From Epiperipatus broadwayi (Eukaryota; Onychophora; Udeonychophora; Euonychophora; Peripatidae): a stretch of 64,000 nucleotides of DNA. Location: the NCBI GenBank assembly GCA_028023455.1, contig JAQFVV010000014.1, forward strand, positions 1,367,336 through 1,431,335, written 5' to 3'. Below, piece by piece: positions 38,206 through 50,882 of the stretch. The notes under the pieces were generated by a model, which saw nothing but the letters and a program-made list of their open reading frames with translations, was not told the DNA's origin and searched no databases. The first letter of the stretch is position 1. The number at the start of each line of letters is the position of its first letter. A program made the translations under genes and the position numbers.

Positions 38206-40440
38206 AATATATATATAAGCTTTATGTTTATTCAAATTCTAATTGTCATTCTCGCAATTCTTTCTTCAAATTTAGTAATTGTAGCATTTCATTTTTTTAT
38301 TGCACAAATGTGATTTAATTATTATCAAAAATAATATATATTCTTATATCAATATATTCAGATATTTAAATATCACTTTATCTGATTTATGAAAAATACA
38401 TTACTTCATAAATAAATCTTGTCACAAGAATCTTTTAATTTTACATTGCATTAGTGAATTATATCAACAGCCAAAATATGCTATATCATTTAATAAGCAT
38501 AGAGATGAAATCTATAATGCATTAATTTTACATAGTGTTGAGTTAATAACCTTTTTTCATTGTCCATATTTTTTATAACTTTTTTTTCTACTATTTGTTC
38601 TTCTATTTTTTTCCTCTGACAATTAATGATCTCAGATTTTTTTTTTTTTAAATCTACTTCAAAATGGTAATACATTTTTGGTAGGTTTTTCTTATAAAAC
38701 ATTAAAAAAATTTTGTTTTTTAATAATTTTTGTTTTGATAAATCCCTCTTTCCCTTAGTGTTTTTCACAAGGAGATATTTTTACAATGAATGTGCTCTTT
38801 TTTTTTTTTTTGCAGTAAAAAAAAAACAAGAACATGACATTAGCAATATCCATTCACTTTATGGCCACAATGCATATAAGTTTAAATAAATCATTTTTTT
38901 AACATTTTAATGTATCCAGCATTTTAAATATTGATAGTTATGTTCTCAAAAGAAAATGCAATAAATCGCGGAATAATGTTGATTCATAGAAGTTTCATTC
39001 TTTCTCAAATTATATTAGAAAAATGAAAATAGTTTCTATTTATGCATTGATATTTGCAATTATTTTAATGAAATTCTTTTAAAATGTATATGAAGAATTA
39101 TGATATTTTTTATATTTTTTTACATATAAAATAATAAGGAAAGTAGTAAAGTTTATTAAGATGAAAATAATTTATTGAATCCACATATATTATTTTCATT
39201 CAAAAATATAATTTGTGCATTTAAAAAAAACTGAATATCATTATATATAGTGTTGTTATATTTATTAAAATATTATATAAAAGGGAAATCCATATAATAT
39301 TACAATACTAGCCAAAAATAAAAACAAAATTTTACTAAAATTGATCCACAACTGGTTTTACCTATTAACAAATATACTTTTTGAAGTGAAATTTAACTAA
39401 ACATATATGTTCAAAAGAAAGTAGCATACCCATCATCCACTTTAATTTTTATTTGGCAAAAAAAAAAAGCAGCATAGTAATCATGTATTTTTTTTTTTTA
39501 TGATAAAGTTGGTATGAACTAAGGCCTTTTTTATATAAATGTGCATTCTATCACTCTATAAAAAATTTGAAGATATCTTAATAGAAATCTAACTTTTAAA
39601 ATTTTAAAAAGATAAAATCAATCTGAATTTAAAAAATATTTTGAAAAATATTTATTAAAAGATAAATTCACCATTAATTAATATTATTAGACTATTAATA
39701 AGTTAAAACAAAGTAAATAAAGACAACAGTAATAAATATCAACATCTGCTAAACCTTTAACTAATTTTTAATTGCAAAATAAAATAGAGGACAAAATAAA
39801 TATAAAATATACTGTTAAATGAAATTGATAATTTAAAAAAAGTAGTGGGCTCTGTGATTCATAAATGAATGAAAATATAGGACAATAATTTTGTAAATTT
39901 TTCAATTAAAAATTATCTTTATTTTGAGTGATGATTATAATCATTATTTTCACCATGAGTAATGAATGTATCATGTATATCTAAATTTAGATACAAAAGT
40001 TTTAAAATTATAGAGAACTATAGCCAGGTTTAAAATAATAAATTGTAAATTCATTAATTAACAGTCACTTTCCTAATCGACAATATTATAAGAGAGATCT
40101 TTCACAAAGTAGGTTTGATTGTATAAAGAAATAAAACAAAATAAAAATTGGTATATTTCTTTGTTATGAATTTTATACATTAAATGGCCAACATATAGTA
40201 AAAGAGGTTTGGTATGCTTGTGCTGTTATCTAAAACTCATGATAAATGACCCAGGTCAGTTTAATGTTTTATTTTAAATAATAAATACATTTGTTAGTGT
40301 ATAAAAAAGTAAAGCACATTTTTTGCTATTGGTTTTTGGACTAATTTTTGTAATATAGCTGAGTTCAAATTCCAGATGAATCATAAGAGCTACAAAGATC
40401 ATACATGCATCATTTTAGAGAAAATTTAACATGATAACTT
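38206..40440. other. No recognisable feature
   Basis: Very AT-rich. The Lys-rich minus frame 38490-38768 is a product of A/T runs. Confidence 0.5.
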
Positions 40441-41020
40441 TTAACATCACATGATCACTATTCCATATGCCTATCCATGCTATTAATAAAGCTAGAAGCC
40501 CAAAATAATATTTCAACCCAAGATTATATAGTCATATAGATCTGAACTCAGTTCACCATCAATATATATTGGTGTCTGTTTTTTTCAAAAACCACAGTCA
40601 CCATTATCCTTTAGGCATGATAGGTATAAAACCATCAAAACATCACATGGTCATCATTTCATATGCTTAGACATGCTATCAATAAGAGTACCAAACTCTC
40701 TATACATTGGTGTCACCAGGTGCAAAACTTCATAATCAATGGATGCAAGAAGATTTGTGCATAAAATCCCTATCTAGCTTTATAGTTAATCCAATAGGTA
40801 AAAGGTGTCTGCTGGAGAGTTGCGTTATACCCTAACATCTAGGTGCAATGCTCTCAAATCCAAGGCTCCTCATTGTTGAAAACCACAAGCTAGAAACTAG
40901 TCTGGGGATGGTAGATGAGTAGGCACTAGATAAGGATTTTATGCACAAACTTTCCTGCATCCATTGATTATGAAGGCTTGCACTTGGTGGCATCACTGTA
41001 TGGAGAAAGTGAATTATTGG
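40441..41020. repeat. Large fold-back repeat with hammerhead-like loop
   Basis: Left arm 40691-40776 and right arm 40926-41010 are about 85% complementary; shared blocks include GATTTTATGCACAAA and TGCATCCATTGATTATGAAG. The 149-bp loop holds a hammerhead-like motif. The left flank CATCACATGGTCATCATTTC (40641) also occurs at 40446 as CATCACATGATCACTATTCC, a 195-bp direct repeat, and at 9.4 kb in the short fold-back. Confidence 0.75.
40868..40911 (+). ncRNA. Hammerhead-ribozyme-like motif, family B (eroded)
   Basis: CCTCA (40868-40872) can pair with TGGGG (40903-40907) as stem I. TTGTTGA stands for CUGANGA (two changes). GAAAC is intact at 40893-40897, followed by the 2-nt TA spacer and GTC (40900-40902), the best cleavage triplet. 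The 16 bp GAAACTAGTCTGGGGATGG-type end match the minus-strand core at 51.03 kb, where the catalytic boxes are intact. Stem II is poor here. Confidence 0.45.
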
Positions 41021-41819
41021 TTTTTATGCTGGGTTTGGGAATAATTGCTGAGATATTCTTGACTTTGTTTAAGGAGAAGCCACAGTACATCACATCACAT
41101 TAATCTTATTGATAACTCTTAGATTCATTGAGAATCATTGCATGCTTCCCTCAGTAAGAGCATGGTAGTGCAGCTGTTTAGATCACTGTTTCACATTATT
41201 TTAATTTGTAGTTGACTACAATTTTTAAAATGATACAAATCCTCCTGTATTTTTTATTGACTTTTTTAATGGAAAAAAATCTGGTCGCCATCTTATGGAC
41301 AATTGGGAAATATTAATCATCTTTATTGTTCCAATGCTCAATGTGAAACTCATCATCACCTGTCAAAATTGAAATGGTGTTAGAATTTTTTCAATACTTT
41401 AATAATTATAAAACAAATATCAAATTATAATGCAAACTTTGATAGATTCATTACAAATCCATGTTCATTGATTTGCATGTAAAAAAATTATAAAGTTTAT
41501 TCATTTTCTCAACTATTGTTTACAGTATCATTGTTAGTCAAATTTATGCTTTCTGTACTTATTTAAAACTCAATTTTTAAATATTTTAAAATCTCAAACG
41601 TTTTTTTTTTTTAAAGAATATTATTCATTTATAAAATTAAATTAACAAGAAATTGTTCTATTTATTGAGTTTTAATAAAGGATAAAGATTTTATATAGAA
41701 GTTCAAGATTGAGCATTTTCAAAAATCTCCTCCAGATGTAACAATAAAAATATCAAATTGAAAGAGTTAAAGATACATTAAACACCAAAACTATATATAG
41801 TTTCAAAATTAAGTTGCTT

Positions 41820-41824
<5 letters not shown>
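41021..41824. other. No recognisable feature
   Basis: AT-rich; nothing assignable. Confidence 0.5.

Positions 41825-41901
<77 letters not shown>
41825..41901. repeat. (TA)n, about 76 bp
   Basis: Uninterrupted TA dinucleotides. Confidence 0.95.
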
Positions 41902-41902
<1 letters not shown>

Positions 41903-42185
41903 CAAATGACTGTTTTGTAAATTTTTTTGTATGGTTTTTATAAAATACAAGAAGGAAAATAATTAGTGATTAAAAAGGAAAGTCAGAAAAAAGTGTAATG
42001 CCATTTTTTTAAAATTAAATTAAGATAATCCAGATATTGATTAGAAAGGATTATCATGTTCATATTTAGCAATTTTTATTTTGATTTGGATTGTAGGCTT
42101 TAAGTAGAAAAACTCATCATATTTTTAAATGTGATAATTTTAATTTTGTCATGCAAGGCTAATTATTTAAATAAGAAATTTTTAC

Positions 42186-43926
42186 CAAGGCTATATATAT
42201 ATGTAATATGCAAATCAATATATATATATCAAAATACAGTAAAATTTACATAAATTATATTATTTTTAGAAGTACTTTAGACTATACATTTTGTAGGCTT
42301 TATCAACTATATAACATTGAATAATCAAAACGAGACAACCTTTAACAATACCCATAGTTCAATTCAGATTTCCCACAATTCTGTTATCTTAACATTTGAT
42401 GACTGCGATTCATTAACATTTGACAATTTCTTGAAATCAACATAGCCTCTTTTATTTTACATTTATTATGAAGATGTTCAGTTTGAATAATTTTTATATT
42501 TTTTAATCAAATTTAAATCCATATTGACAAGATTTATTATGATCAAACATAACAGATTATAAAGGTTTATTTACATCTATTCCAGATTGTTTCTTTTTTT
42601 GAGTTCTATTATATAAAAGCATATGCTTTTTTATTCTCTTCTCAAATGTACACTTAGATTCACCTATGTATTGTAAGCCACATCCACATATCAATTTACA
42701 AAAGTCAATATATTTATTTATATTATTCTATTTATTTATATACTTAGCACTTTTGAAGGAACGAGGCCTTCATTTTCAAAGCTATAGATAGATAGTTCTA
42801 ATAACGATGTTCAATTTATTTGTTTATATAATAGAATTTTTATTAAACTTTGAATTTCGAATTTTAAAGTTATTAAGTAATCTATTTATATTATTTGTTG
42901 AAAAAAAACAATATGACACAAATCATTATAAATTCTTCTAATAAACTTGACCTGCTCATCCGATATAAATGGCATTGAAATTCATTTCATTTTGATAATA
43001 TTTTTATTTTTAATTTTATTCTATTGTTCATTCCTTTTAAATTTTATTATACTATTAGTAATAGCATTTTTATAATAACCAATTTTCAACAAGTCATTAA
43101 CAAATAAATGTACATTTTTTTTATTTTATCACTAGAATATTTGCACAGTTTTTCATTTGGAAATAAGAATGATTTTAATCCAAACAACTTTTGACATATA
43201 GGTACATGTGATCCATATGCATAAAACCTCTAGTTTCAATTGGTTTAATTAACATAAGATAATCAAAACTGTAATCATTTCCTATAACTTGAATATCCAA
43301 GATTTTTATGGAATTGTATTTCTCTTCAGTTATAACCCACTTTATATCCTTAATCTGATTTAATTCATTAAATAAATTGATTATTAAATATTGTTTTCCA
43401 CAAATAAAAACATTATCCACATATCTATGATATACTTTAATTTCTTGATATTTCATTTGCTTTAAAATTTTACTTTCATAAATTGATATAACAAAGTTAT
43501 AAATTTGAGCAACAGCAGGAAGACCCATTGGCCAACCATAACTCATTTTATATTCATTATTAAAATTAACATAAATATTTTTATTAATAAACTGCATTTA
43601 TAATATCAGACTTTACATTTTTTTGAAACAAGAGTATTATAAATGATATTAATTGACTCTATTCGATCTATTGATCCATAGATTTTATTTATATCAAAAG
43701 TGCAAATTGTGTCATGTAACTCTATATTTATATTCTTAATTGTATCCACAAAATCAAATGATGATGAAACAATATATTCTCCAAAACCTAAAATATCTTG
43801 GAAGTAATAAATTAATACATCTACATGTTTTATAATAATATGCACCACAAAATCAAACAATTGAAATATCAAGAAATTAAAGTATATCATAGATATGTGG
43901 ATAATGTTCTTATTTGTGGAAAACAA
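42186..43926 (-). pseudogene. Penelope-like element family 2, left (antisense) copy
   Basis: Read on the minus strand, this copy holds most of a PLE reverse transcriptase and its endonuclease. The first frame (43926-43606) has YIVSSSFDFVDTIKNI and TICTFDINKIYGSID, the motif A region with its Asp. The second (43597-43175) has GWPMGLPAVAQIYNFV (motif B) and KVYHRYVDNVFICG (motif C), where YVDN replaces the catalytic YVDD. At about 42714-42660 KLICGCGLQYIGESKCTFEK gives the Cys-x-Cys and YIG core of the GIY-YIG endonuclease, followed by KKHMLLYNR. Stops and frameshifts separate the blocks. The 3' UTR ends near 42186 beside a TA run. It is a different family from the 19.6-kb PLE. Confidence 0.85.
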
Positions 43927-44985
43927 GATTTAATAATCAATTTATTTAATGAATTAAATCAGATTAAGGATATAAAATGGGTTATTACTGAAGAAAAATA
44001 CAATTCCATAAAATTCTTGAATATTCAAGTTACACGTAATGATTAAAGGTTTGATTATCTTATGGTAATTAAACCAATTGAAATTAGAGGTTTTATTTCA
44101 TATGAATCACATGTACTTATATGTCATAAGTTGTCTGGAATGAATTCATTCTTATTTCAAAATGAAAAATTGTGCAAATATTCTAGTGATAAAATAAAAA
44201 ATGTACACTTATTTGTTAATGACTTGTTGAAAATTGTTTATTATAAAAATTCTATTACTAATATTATTAAAAAATGTAAAAGGAATCAACAATATAGTAA
44301 AATTAAAAATAAAAATAAAATCAAAATGAAATGGATTTCAATGCCATTTATATCAGATGAGCAGGTCAAGTTTATTAGGAGAATTTATAATGGTTTGTGT
44401 CTTATTTCTTTTTTTTCCCAACAAATAATATAAATAGATTACTTAATAACTCTAAAATTCAAAGTTTAATAAAAATTCTATTATATATAAATTGATATGT
44501 GGATGTGGCTTACAATACATCGATTAATGTAAGTGTACATTTGAGAAGAGAATAAAAGAGCATATGCTTTTATATAATAGAATTCAAAAAGAGAAACAAT
44601 CTGGAATAGATGTAAATAAATGTTCATCATCTGTTTTGTTTATCATAATAAATCTTGTCAATATGGATTTAAATTTGATTATAAAAATATGAAAATTATT
44701 CAAATTGAACGTTGTCATAATAAACATAAAATAAAAGAGGATATGTTGATTTCAAGAAATCTCAAATGTTAATGAATTGCCAATCATCAAATGTTAAAAT
44801 AACAGAATTGTGGGAAATCTGAATTGAACTATGAGTATTGTTAAAGGTTGTCTCATTTTGATTATTCTATGTTATATAGTTGATAAAGACTACAAAATGT
44901 ATAGTTGAAAGTACTTCTAAAAATAATATAATTTATATAAATTTTACTATATATATATATATATATTGATTTGTATATTACATAT
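43856..44985 (+). pseudogene. Penelope-like element family 2, right (sense) copy
   Basis: Starts abruptly within the reverse transcriptase at LKYQEIKVYHRYVDNVLICG and runs to the same 3' UTR end as the left copy, in the opposite direction. The pair forms an inverted repeat of about 1.1-1.25 kb (42190-43455 with 43860-44980). Continuous frames are 43825-44046 and 44062-44433, split by a stop at 44044. The linker includes SDEQVKFIRRIYNG. The endonuclease core reads LICGCGLQYID and is then broken by a stop at about 44524, where the left copy has YIG. Motif C is again YVDN, so both copies inherited this change or share it as a family trait. Confidence 0.85.
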
Positions 44986-46500
44986 ATTGTGGAATGAATT
45001 CAGATATCAAACTTGAGAGGAGCATTTGTGGAGTCATGAGAAGAGAAAACAGAAAAGCTATTTGAGAGATCAAAATTCAGTGGTGGTTTCTAAACTAACT
45101 TCTAAGAGCTTTAATACAGGAACATATTATATCTTTTTAAAATTCTTTTTTATGCTATGGATAATTTGACTATACTGGATATCAATTTATTTGTGGTGGT
45201 GTGCATTCTTTTTAGCATGTATTAAAATTTTTTAAAGGGCTGTCTAATTATTACCTTCATGTTATTCTGAAAATTGTGATGAAAGATGCTCTTGTCTATT
45301 ATAATAAAAGCAATGCCCTGATTATGTGTTTTCCAAAGTTTTGCTTGAAAATTAGTGCTGCTTGTTTTAAATAAAAAGCTATAACAATTATGTCATAAAG
45401 AACAATGCTTGATTGAGAAGAAAATTATATAAAATTATAAAGGAATATGGAAAGTTATCTGAAGTGATGGAATTTTTAAGAGTAGATTATTCTGAACTCA
45501 AAGATGCTAGTGAAGCATAATGGACTGTAGCAGCTGCATAAAATATCTTTGTTTATGAATTATTACAAATTATGCTGTAAGCTGCTTATATTAGGGTATT
45601 ACATGATTATTGTTTATATGATTATTTTTTTTGTTTTGCCTGTTATATTGTTTTATATAAAATTTATTTTGATTGTTATATATTATAATGGATATTACTT
45701 ATTAATGAATGTTATGAATCATCCACTTTTTTCCCCTGCATAATTATTTGACTATGTTATTCTTGTGTGGGTACTTCACAGGGAAAAATACTAAGCATGT
45801 ATTTGCAATTTCATTATGCTTATTTTCATATTGATACAAACAGAAATCATTTTATCAAATGCTATTTTTATTGACTGCCTCATTCCACAATGTAGTGTTT
45901 GTATTCCACAATATCTTCAATGTTATCTGGATCAGGGTCCGAGTCCTTTCTTAAACTGTTAATCTGCCAGAATGTTAACAGAGATGGTATTAGGATTGTG
46001 AAACTGAGGTCTGTTTTCATATTATTTATTTGGTAGCTCTGCTGTAATGGAATATGCCTGGTCTACAGATATGGTTATAGCCATGAGTCTCTAAGGTAAA
46101 TTACCAGTGTGTATTGATCTTATGACACGCCATAAGAAAACCGGTTTTCAAAAATGATATAGGATGAGTAATAAAGTGAATAGATTTTTGCTTGATCATC
46201 ATTATCACTTCTAAATATGTTTATTCAGGAAGTATTAATAAGTGAGGGATGGTCAATATTGATAGTTCTCCATAAGTAATACATTATTGAGTAATTGTTC
46301 ATCATTTATCTTTTCATAGATCTTGTTATTAATAAAACTATTATTACATATATACACTTTGTTAATATTCCAACTATCTATAAAATTAAAGTATATTGCT
46401 CATTAAGTAAACATGTATATGAAGAACAGAAATGTATGAATAATTAATATAAATGCAGAAATTAAATTGAAGAAATAGTAACGAGAGATTACAATATGAC
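44986..46500. other. No recognisable feature
   Basis: Moderately AT-rich; the ORF 45549-45743 is hydrophobic but has no recognisable motif. Confidence 0.45.
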
Positions 46501-46547
46501 ATGAAAATAATGATAATAGATTCATTGCTAGTGATTCATCATCATCA

Positions 46548-47541
46548 TCAACCTTCAGCAGTCGACTGCAAGGTCTTTCCAAGTGTAATCCATCTTCTAT
46601 CTTTAGCTTTTCTTCTCCACATCACCCCTGCACACTTTCTATTTCATCCATCCATCTCATATATGGTCTCTTTCTGGGCCTTTTACAATCTCTTGGAATC
46701 CAGTCTAAGATTTTAATATCATCTCTTCTAACAATATGGCCAGCCCAACTCCAGTCTTTTAATTATTTTTAATGAGGTCAGTAACACCTGTTTTTTCTCT
46801 TACCCATATATTGCATTTTTGATGTCTTCTTGTTACTCACAACATGCATCTATCCATACTTCTTTGAGTGGTCTGAAGTCTCTGTATTGCTCTTCTATTA
46901 AGTGTCCAAATCTCAGATCCATAAGTAAGAATTGCTAAAACACGTTTATTAGAAACCTTCTTTTTCAAACACATAGGCATATTTTCTATTTTCTTTTAGT
47001 TTCAAGTTATATCTACCAAAAGCACTCCAAGTTTAATTCTATGATTAATTTCATCCAGTATGTTTCTATTTGTATTAATAATCTGACCAAGGTATTTGTA
47101 GCTGTTAACTTTTTATTATTTTTTTTTCGTTTCAAACACATAGCCATATTTCCTTTTAGTGTCGAGTTATTTCTACCAAAAGCACTCCAAGTTTAATTCT
47201 ATGATTAATTTCATCCATTAGGTTTTTATCTGTATTAATAATCTGACCAAGGTATTTGTAGCTGTTAACTTCTTCTAACTCATCATAATCAATCTTTATT
47301 TTCATATTTTGAGAAAATCCATTAAACATTATTTTACTCTTATTAACATTAATCTTTAGTCCTACTTTTCTATTTTCATCTGATAACTCCAACATTTCCT
47401 GCAGCTCTAAAACATTATTTGCAAGAACAACTACATCATCTGCAAAATATAAATGATATCTTCATTTACTTTCATTCCTTTAGCTTTCCATTTTAATCCA
47501 CAAAATACTTCTTGCTGCACTGCTGTAAAAAGTTTTGCATA
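46548..47541 (-). pseudogene. RTE-type LINE reverse transcriptase fragment
   Basis: The minus strand encodes the C-terminal half of a non-LTR retrotransposon reverse transcriptase. Near 47541 it opens with LFTAVQQEVFCGLKWKAKG, then MKVNED. A frameshift leads to YHLYFADDVVVLANN (about 47455-47412), which carries the catalytic FADD. Next come GLKINVNKSKIMFNG and YKYLGQIINTDKNL. The distal part has DWSWAGHIVRRDD, IPRDCKRPRKRPYMRWMDEI and, after a +1 frameshift, WRRKAKDRRWITLGKTL. The stop is at 46550-46548. It is followed by (GAT)n, a simple-repeat 3' tail as is usual for RTE elements. The 5' part is missing. An internal 160-bp duplication and frameshifts make it inactive. Confidence 0.85.
46960..47280 (-). 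repeat. 160-bp tandem duplication inside the LINE
   Basis: AGCACTCCAAGTTTAATTCT occurs at 47021 and 47181, and the surrounding ~150 bp match (TTCATCCA..., AATCTGACCAAGGTATTTGT, AGCTGTTAAC). It repeats the YKYLGQIIN-coding segment, so the copy would encode it twice. Confidence 0.85.
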
Positions 47542-47590
47542 TGAATATAATTAATGAAACAATAAAATAGAGATATAATACTTATCGAAG

Positions 47591-47649
47591 GATCCAATAA
47601 CTAAATAGTATTATATATATATATATATAATACTATTTAGTTATTGGAT

Positions 47650-47650
<1 letters not shown>
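47591..47650. repeat. Perfect 60-bp palindrome with TA core
   Basis: GATCCAATAACTAAATAGTA, a TA core, and the exact reverse complement ending TTATTGGATC. It is followed by a second (TA)n to 47689, immediately before the LTR start. Confidence 0.95.
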
Positions 47651-47691
<41 letters not shown>

Positions 47692-48021
47692 AAACAGAAA
47701 CTTGATTTATATATCCTGAAGTTACCCCTCTTACTATTTCAAAAAGGTTTAATTAAAAAGCTGAAACAGTTATAAAAAGAAAATGTGTATATAATGACAC
47801 ATTTAAATAATGAATCTGCAGTTACAAATGTTACCAATATAATATTTTTTGTTCGAGTTGAATGTTTAAGAATTACAGTATAGAAATGCTATAATTAGTT
47901 CATTAAATAAAAATAGTGTCACTTGCTTGCCTTTGACACAAGAAGTCAACATGTTTTTGAAAAACAGGGTGATTAGCATGGATTAGATATGAAGAGATAT
48001 TGAAAAGAAAATTGCAGGAGG

Positions 48022-48034
48022 ATATAAATAAAAG
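48022..48034 (+). promoter_or_regulatory. TATA-like box in the LTR
   Basis: GGATATAAATAAAAG lies in a comparatively A/G-rich stretch and is matched by GGTATATATAAAGG at 57193 in the 3' LTR. Confidence 0.4.
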
Positions 48035-48301
48035 AATCAGACAATTTGTGGTGTGATCATAAGTGAGTCGATTAGTGTCATTGCTACACAGCTAATTGCA
48101 GTTTAGAAAAACTGTACCAAATAAGTTTTGAGCCCCCTGTGGCCTTCAAATACAGAAGAATCTCAGAGTCACTCTAAAGCTGCAAGATGAAGAAGCAGAT
48201 TTTCAAAATGGAAATTGCTAGTATGTATATCTAAAAAGAATAGTTCACCTTCCTTTCTACACCATGAAAAAATATCTAAGTGACCAACTAAAAATATGTA
48301 T

Positions 48302-48373
48302 ACAATTTAGTTCTAAGACCAATGGTGAATCACCAATACAATTTAGTTCTAAGACCAATGGTGATTCACCAAT
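48302..48373. repeat. 36-bp tandem duplication
   Basis: Two copies of the unit starting ACAATTTAGTTCTAAGACCA, period 36, with one difference (GAATCACC / GATTCACC). Confidence 0.9.
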
Positions 48374-49226
48374 AAAAAAGGTAAGAAAACTCTAGATAAC
48401 ATTTGAGTTAAACACATGTCTGTCTCCACATAGTCAAAGCTTCTGCAATCTATATCATTGCAAGAAAACTAAAGGTACATTTATGAAAAAGAAAAACAAA
48501 TTTTACATACGTAAAACCTGCTATCACTTGTCTTAATGATCAATAGATGGAGCTTTACCAAGACCTCCAAAACAAGCGTATTCTGTTTACATAAACGTCA
48601 GAGTCAATATTCACTGTCTCTTTCATTTTGCTTCACTCTCAGATCAGCTGATTTCAAGCTGATTTGCTCTCATTAGTGAAGGGATAGGAGTTAGAAACTA
48701 GACTTAAACACTAACTCCAAGTGTTTATGCAAAACGTTTCTATCAGTTTGCAAGCATGAATTTTTTTAGATACGTTAATGTCTTCAAACTCAGTCTATCA
48801 AACCAGATAGCTATATGGGTCTGATATCAGTTCAGTTTCTCGACATAGTCAAAGTTTCTGCAATCTATATCATTGCAAGAAAACTTTAATGGTACATTTA
48901 TGAAGAAGAAAAACAAGTTTTATATACATAAAACCTGCTATCGCTTGTATTAATGATCAATAGATGGAGCTTTACCAAGGCCTCCAAAACAAGCATATTC
49001 TGTTTATATATATATATATATTAACCAGTTGGCTTACATAGCATACACTAATATAGTGTATGTGCATATATATATGTAAAATAAAGGAAAAGTAGAAATA
49101 AACACATACAAAAATTATAGTAGATATTTTCTACATTTACTGAAATAGAAATAAATAAATAATAACTCTGATTTAAAATATTGTTTTATAAATTAAACTT
49201 TTAAAAGGTCTGAATAAATACAAATA

Positions 49227-49227
<1 letters not shown>

Positions 49228-49302
<75 letters not shown>
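49228..49302. repeat. (ATT)n microsatellite
   Basis: Uninterrupted ATT trinucleotides, about 75 bp. Confidence 0.95.
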
Positions 49303-49303
<1 letters not shown>

Positions 49304-49506
49304 TGATTTTGAAATGTAAAAACACCTTACTTATTTTTGGAATTTTTTAATTGATTAAACAAATTTTTTATCTATTAAAAATCCCTTAAGTAAAAACATG
49401 TATATAGATTCCATGGGATTAGAGAGATAAAAATAAAATTCTGTTTTTAGTCAAGGTGTTGTTATAACACCTCAGATGATTCTATAAAAGGGCTGATAAC
49501 AAATTA

Positions 49507-50135
49507 TCTCCAGTCTGGATAGTGATTTTGAAAAGAACAGTTCTGCTTGCAGTTTTGTAAGAGTTGGTCAGAAGAGTTTTTAATATTTTAAGCAGTGACC
49601 AATTAGGCCAACTGCAAAGTTTGGATAATGATTTTGAAGAGAGCAGTATGTTGTTGGCTGTAGCAGACAGTTTGCAGAAAAGCTACCATGAACTAATGTT
49701 ACTGAAGGCAGGAGCTGCTACTATTTCCCTTCACAGGAGTTTTGGTTTTGAAGCTGGGTCACTTCTGAATCAATAGCCTGAAAAAAAGAGGTCAAAATAG
49801 CTAGCAGAGTTATATAAAGCTCCTATGAAGATCTAAGGACAGTCCAGTAGCTGCCTTATAGTTTACTGTAGTCTGGATTCATGAAGCCAGGGTCACTTCA
49901 AATGCATCAACTCGCTGCTTAAATATGTTCTAGAAGACAGCTTGACAAATGCTTGGACTACAAAAGTAATCTCATGGTATGCCAACTAATTACTTGGATA
50001 ATTTTACCTGAAGATGACAACAAACCTGTATTACATTTTCTGATGGACCAAAAACCAAGCTTACCAAGAGAAAGCTTGAAGAAATTGGTGTACTTATGCT
50101 GCTGTTTATCAATACATGCAGGGAACCACAGATAA
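49507..50135 (+). pseudogene. Unrecognised coding-like stretch
   Basis: Less AT-biased than its surroundings, with open frames of non-random composition. The first reads SLDSDFEKNSSACSFVRVG and ends at a stop. The second, 49564-49776, contains LQSLDNDFEESSMLLAVADS and then HELMLLKAGAATISLHRSFG. The repeated SLD(S/N)DFE block shows an internal duplication of about 105 bp. A third frame, 49953-50135, has WIILPEDDNKPVLHFLMDQK. I do not recognise the family. It could be a mobile-element protein broken by frameshifts. Confidence 0.35.
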
Positions 50136-50882
50136 ACACATCACATGTATATACAGTGAGTTATTTTATGTTAATATTCCTTAAAACAACTTTTAAAATT
50201 ATAAATTAACTAACTTAAAAATTAAAACAAACAAGTAAATAATTTGCTTGAGTCAAATGTCTAAAAGAAAGATGATTTGATATATATTGTTGAAGAAATT
50301 GGTTTGGTAATTCTATAAAAAAATGATATTAAAAGAAGAATATACAAAATAAACATCAAAAGAAGAATATACAAATGCAAGCATAATTTTGTTTGAATTA
50401 AAATCATAAAAGCAAATCTTTTAAATTGATCTAAAAATGCTGATAATTAATCAATACGTACCTGTCAAACAAAAGTTGACTTTATTTAGTTTGATAAAAA
50501 AGAACTTATGAACTGAAATTAAATTTTGAATTATATATTTTGTTTATACACGTGTATATGTGTGAAATGTATATGTTTTCCAAATGAATTAATTATAAAA
50601 AAATATAATATTATTGTAACAAGTTGAAATAGATAAAAATCGGTGTGCATATATACATGCACACTCATATATGTAAAATTTTAATATTTTTTATTTTTAT
50701 TTTTATTAAATGTCAATTCATTTATTGAATATTCATTATATATTATAAATCACACGTCTGTGTGCATATATATATATATATATATAAACCTAATAATAAT
50801 TTGAATATTTTATTATACTTTTTGTAAATTAATGTAACTATTTAAATATTGAATAGTAATTATGTAAATTGATGTAATAACT

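Larger units (their letters stand above)
47690..48424 (+). mobile_element. 5' LTR, first part, of the 47.7-58.8 kb retroelement
   Basis: Aligns with 56789-57555. Both start TGAAAC and share ATATATCCTGAAGTTA, AATTACAGTATAGAAATGCT, AATTAGTTCATTAAA, GAGATATTG, a TATA-like block (GGATATAAATAAAAG against GGTATATATAAAGGAA) and AACATTTGAGTTAAA. Similarity stops at about 48424 and resumes at about 51955-52021, so a 3.5-kb insertion splits this LTR. Confidence 0.75.

Noticed and set aside
38490-38768. Lys-rich 92-codon minus ORF
   Set aside because: Explained by long A/T runs; no domain.
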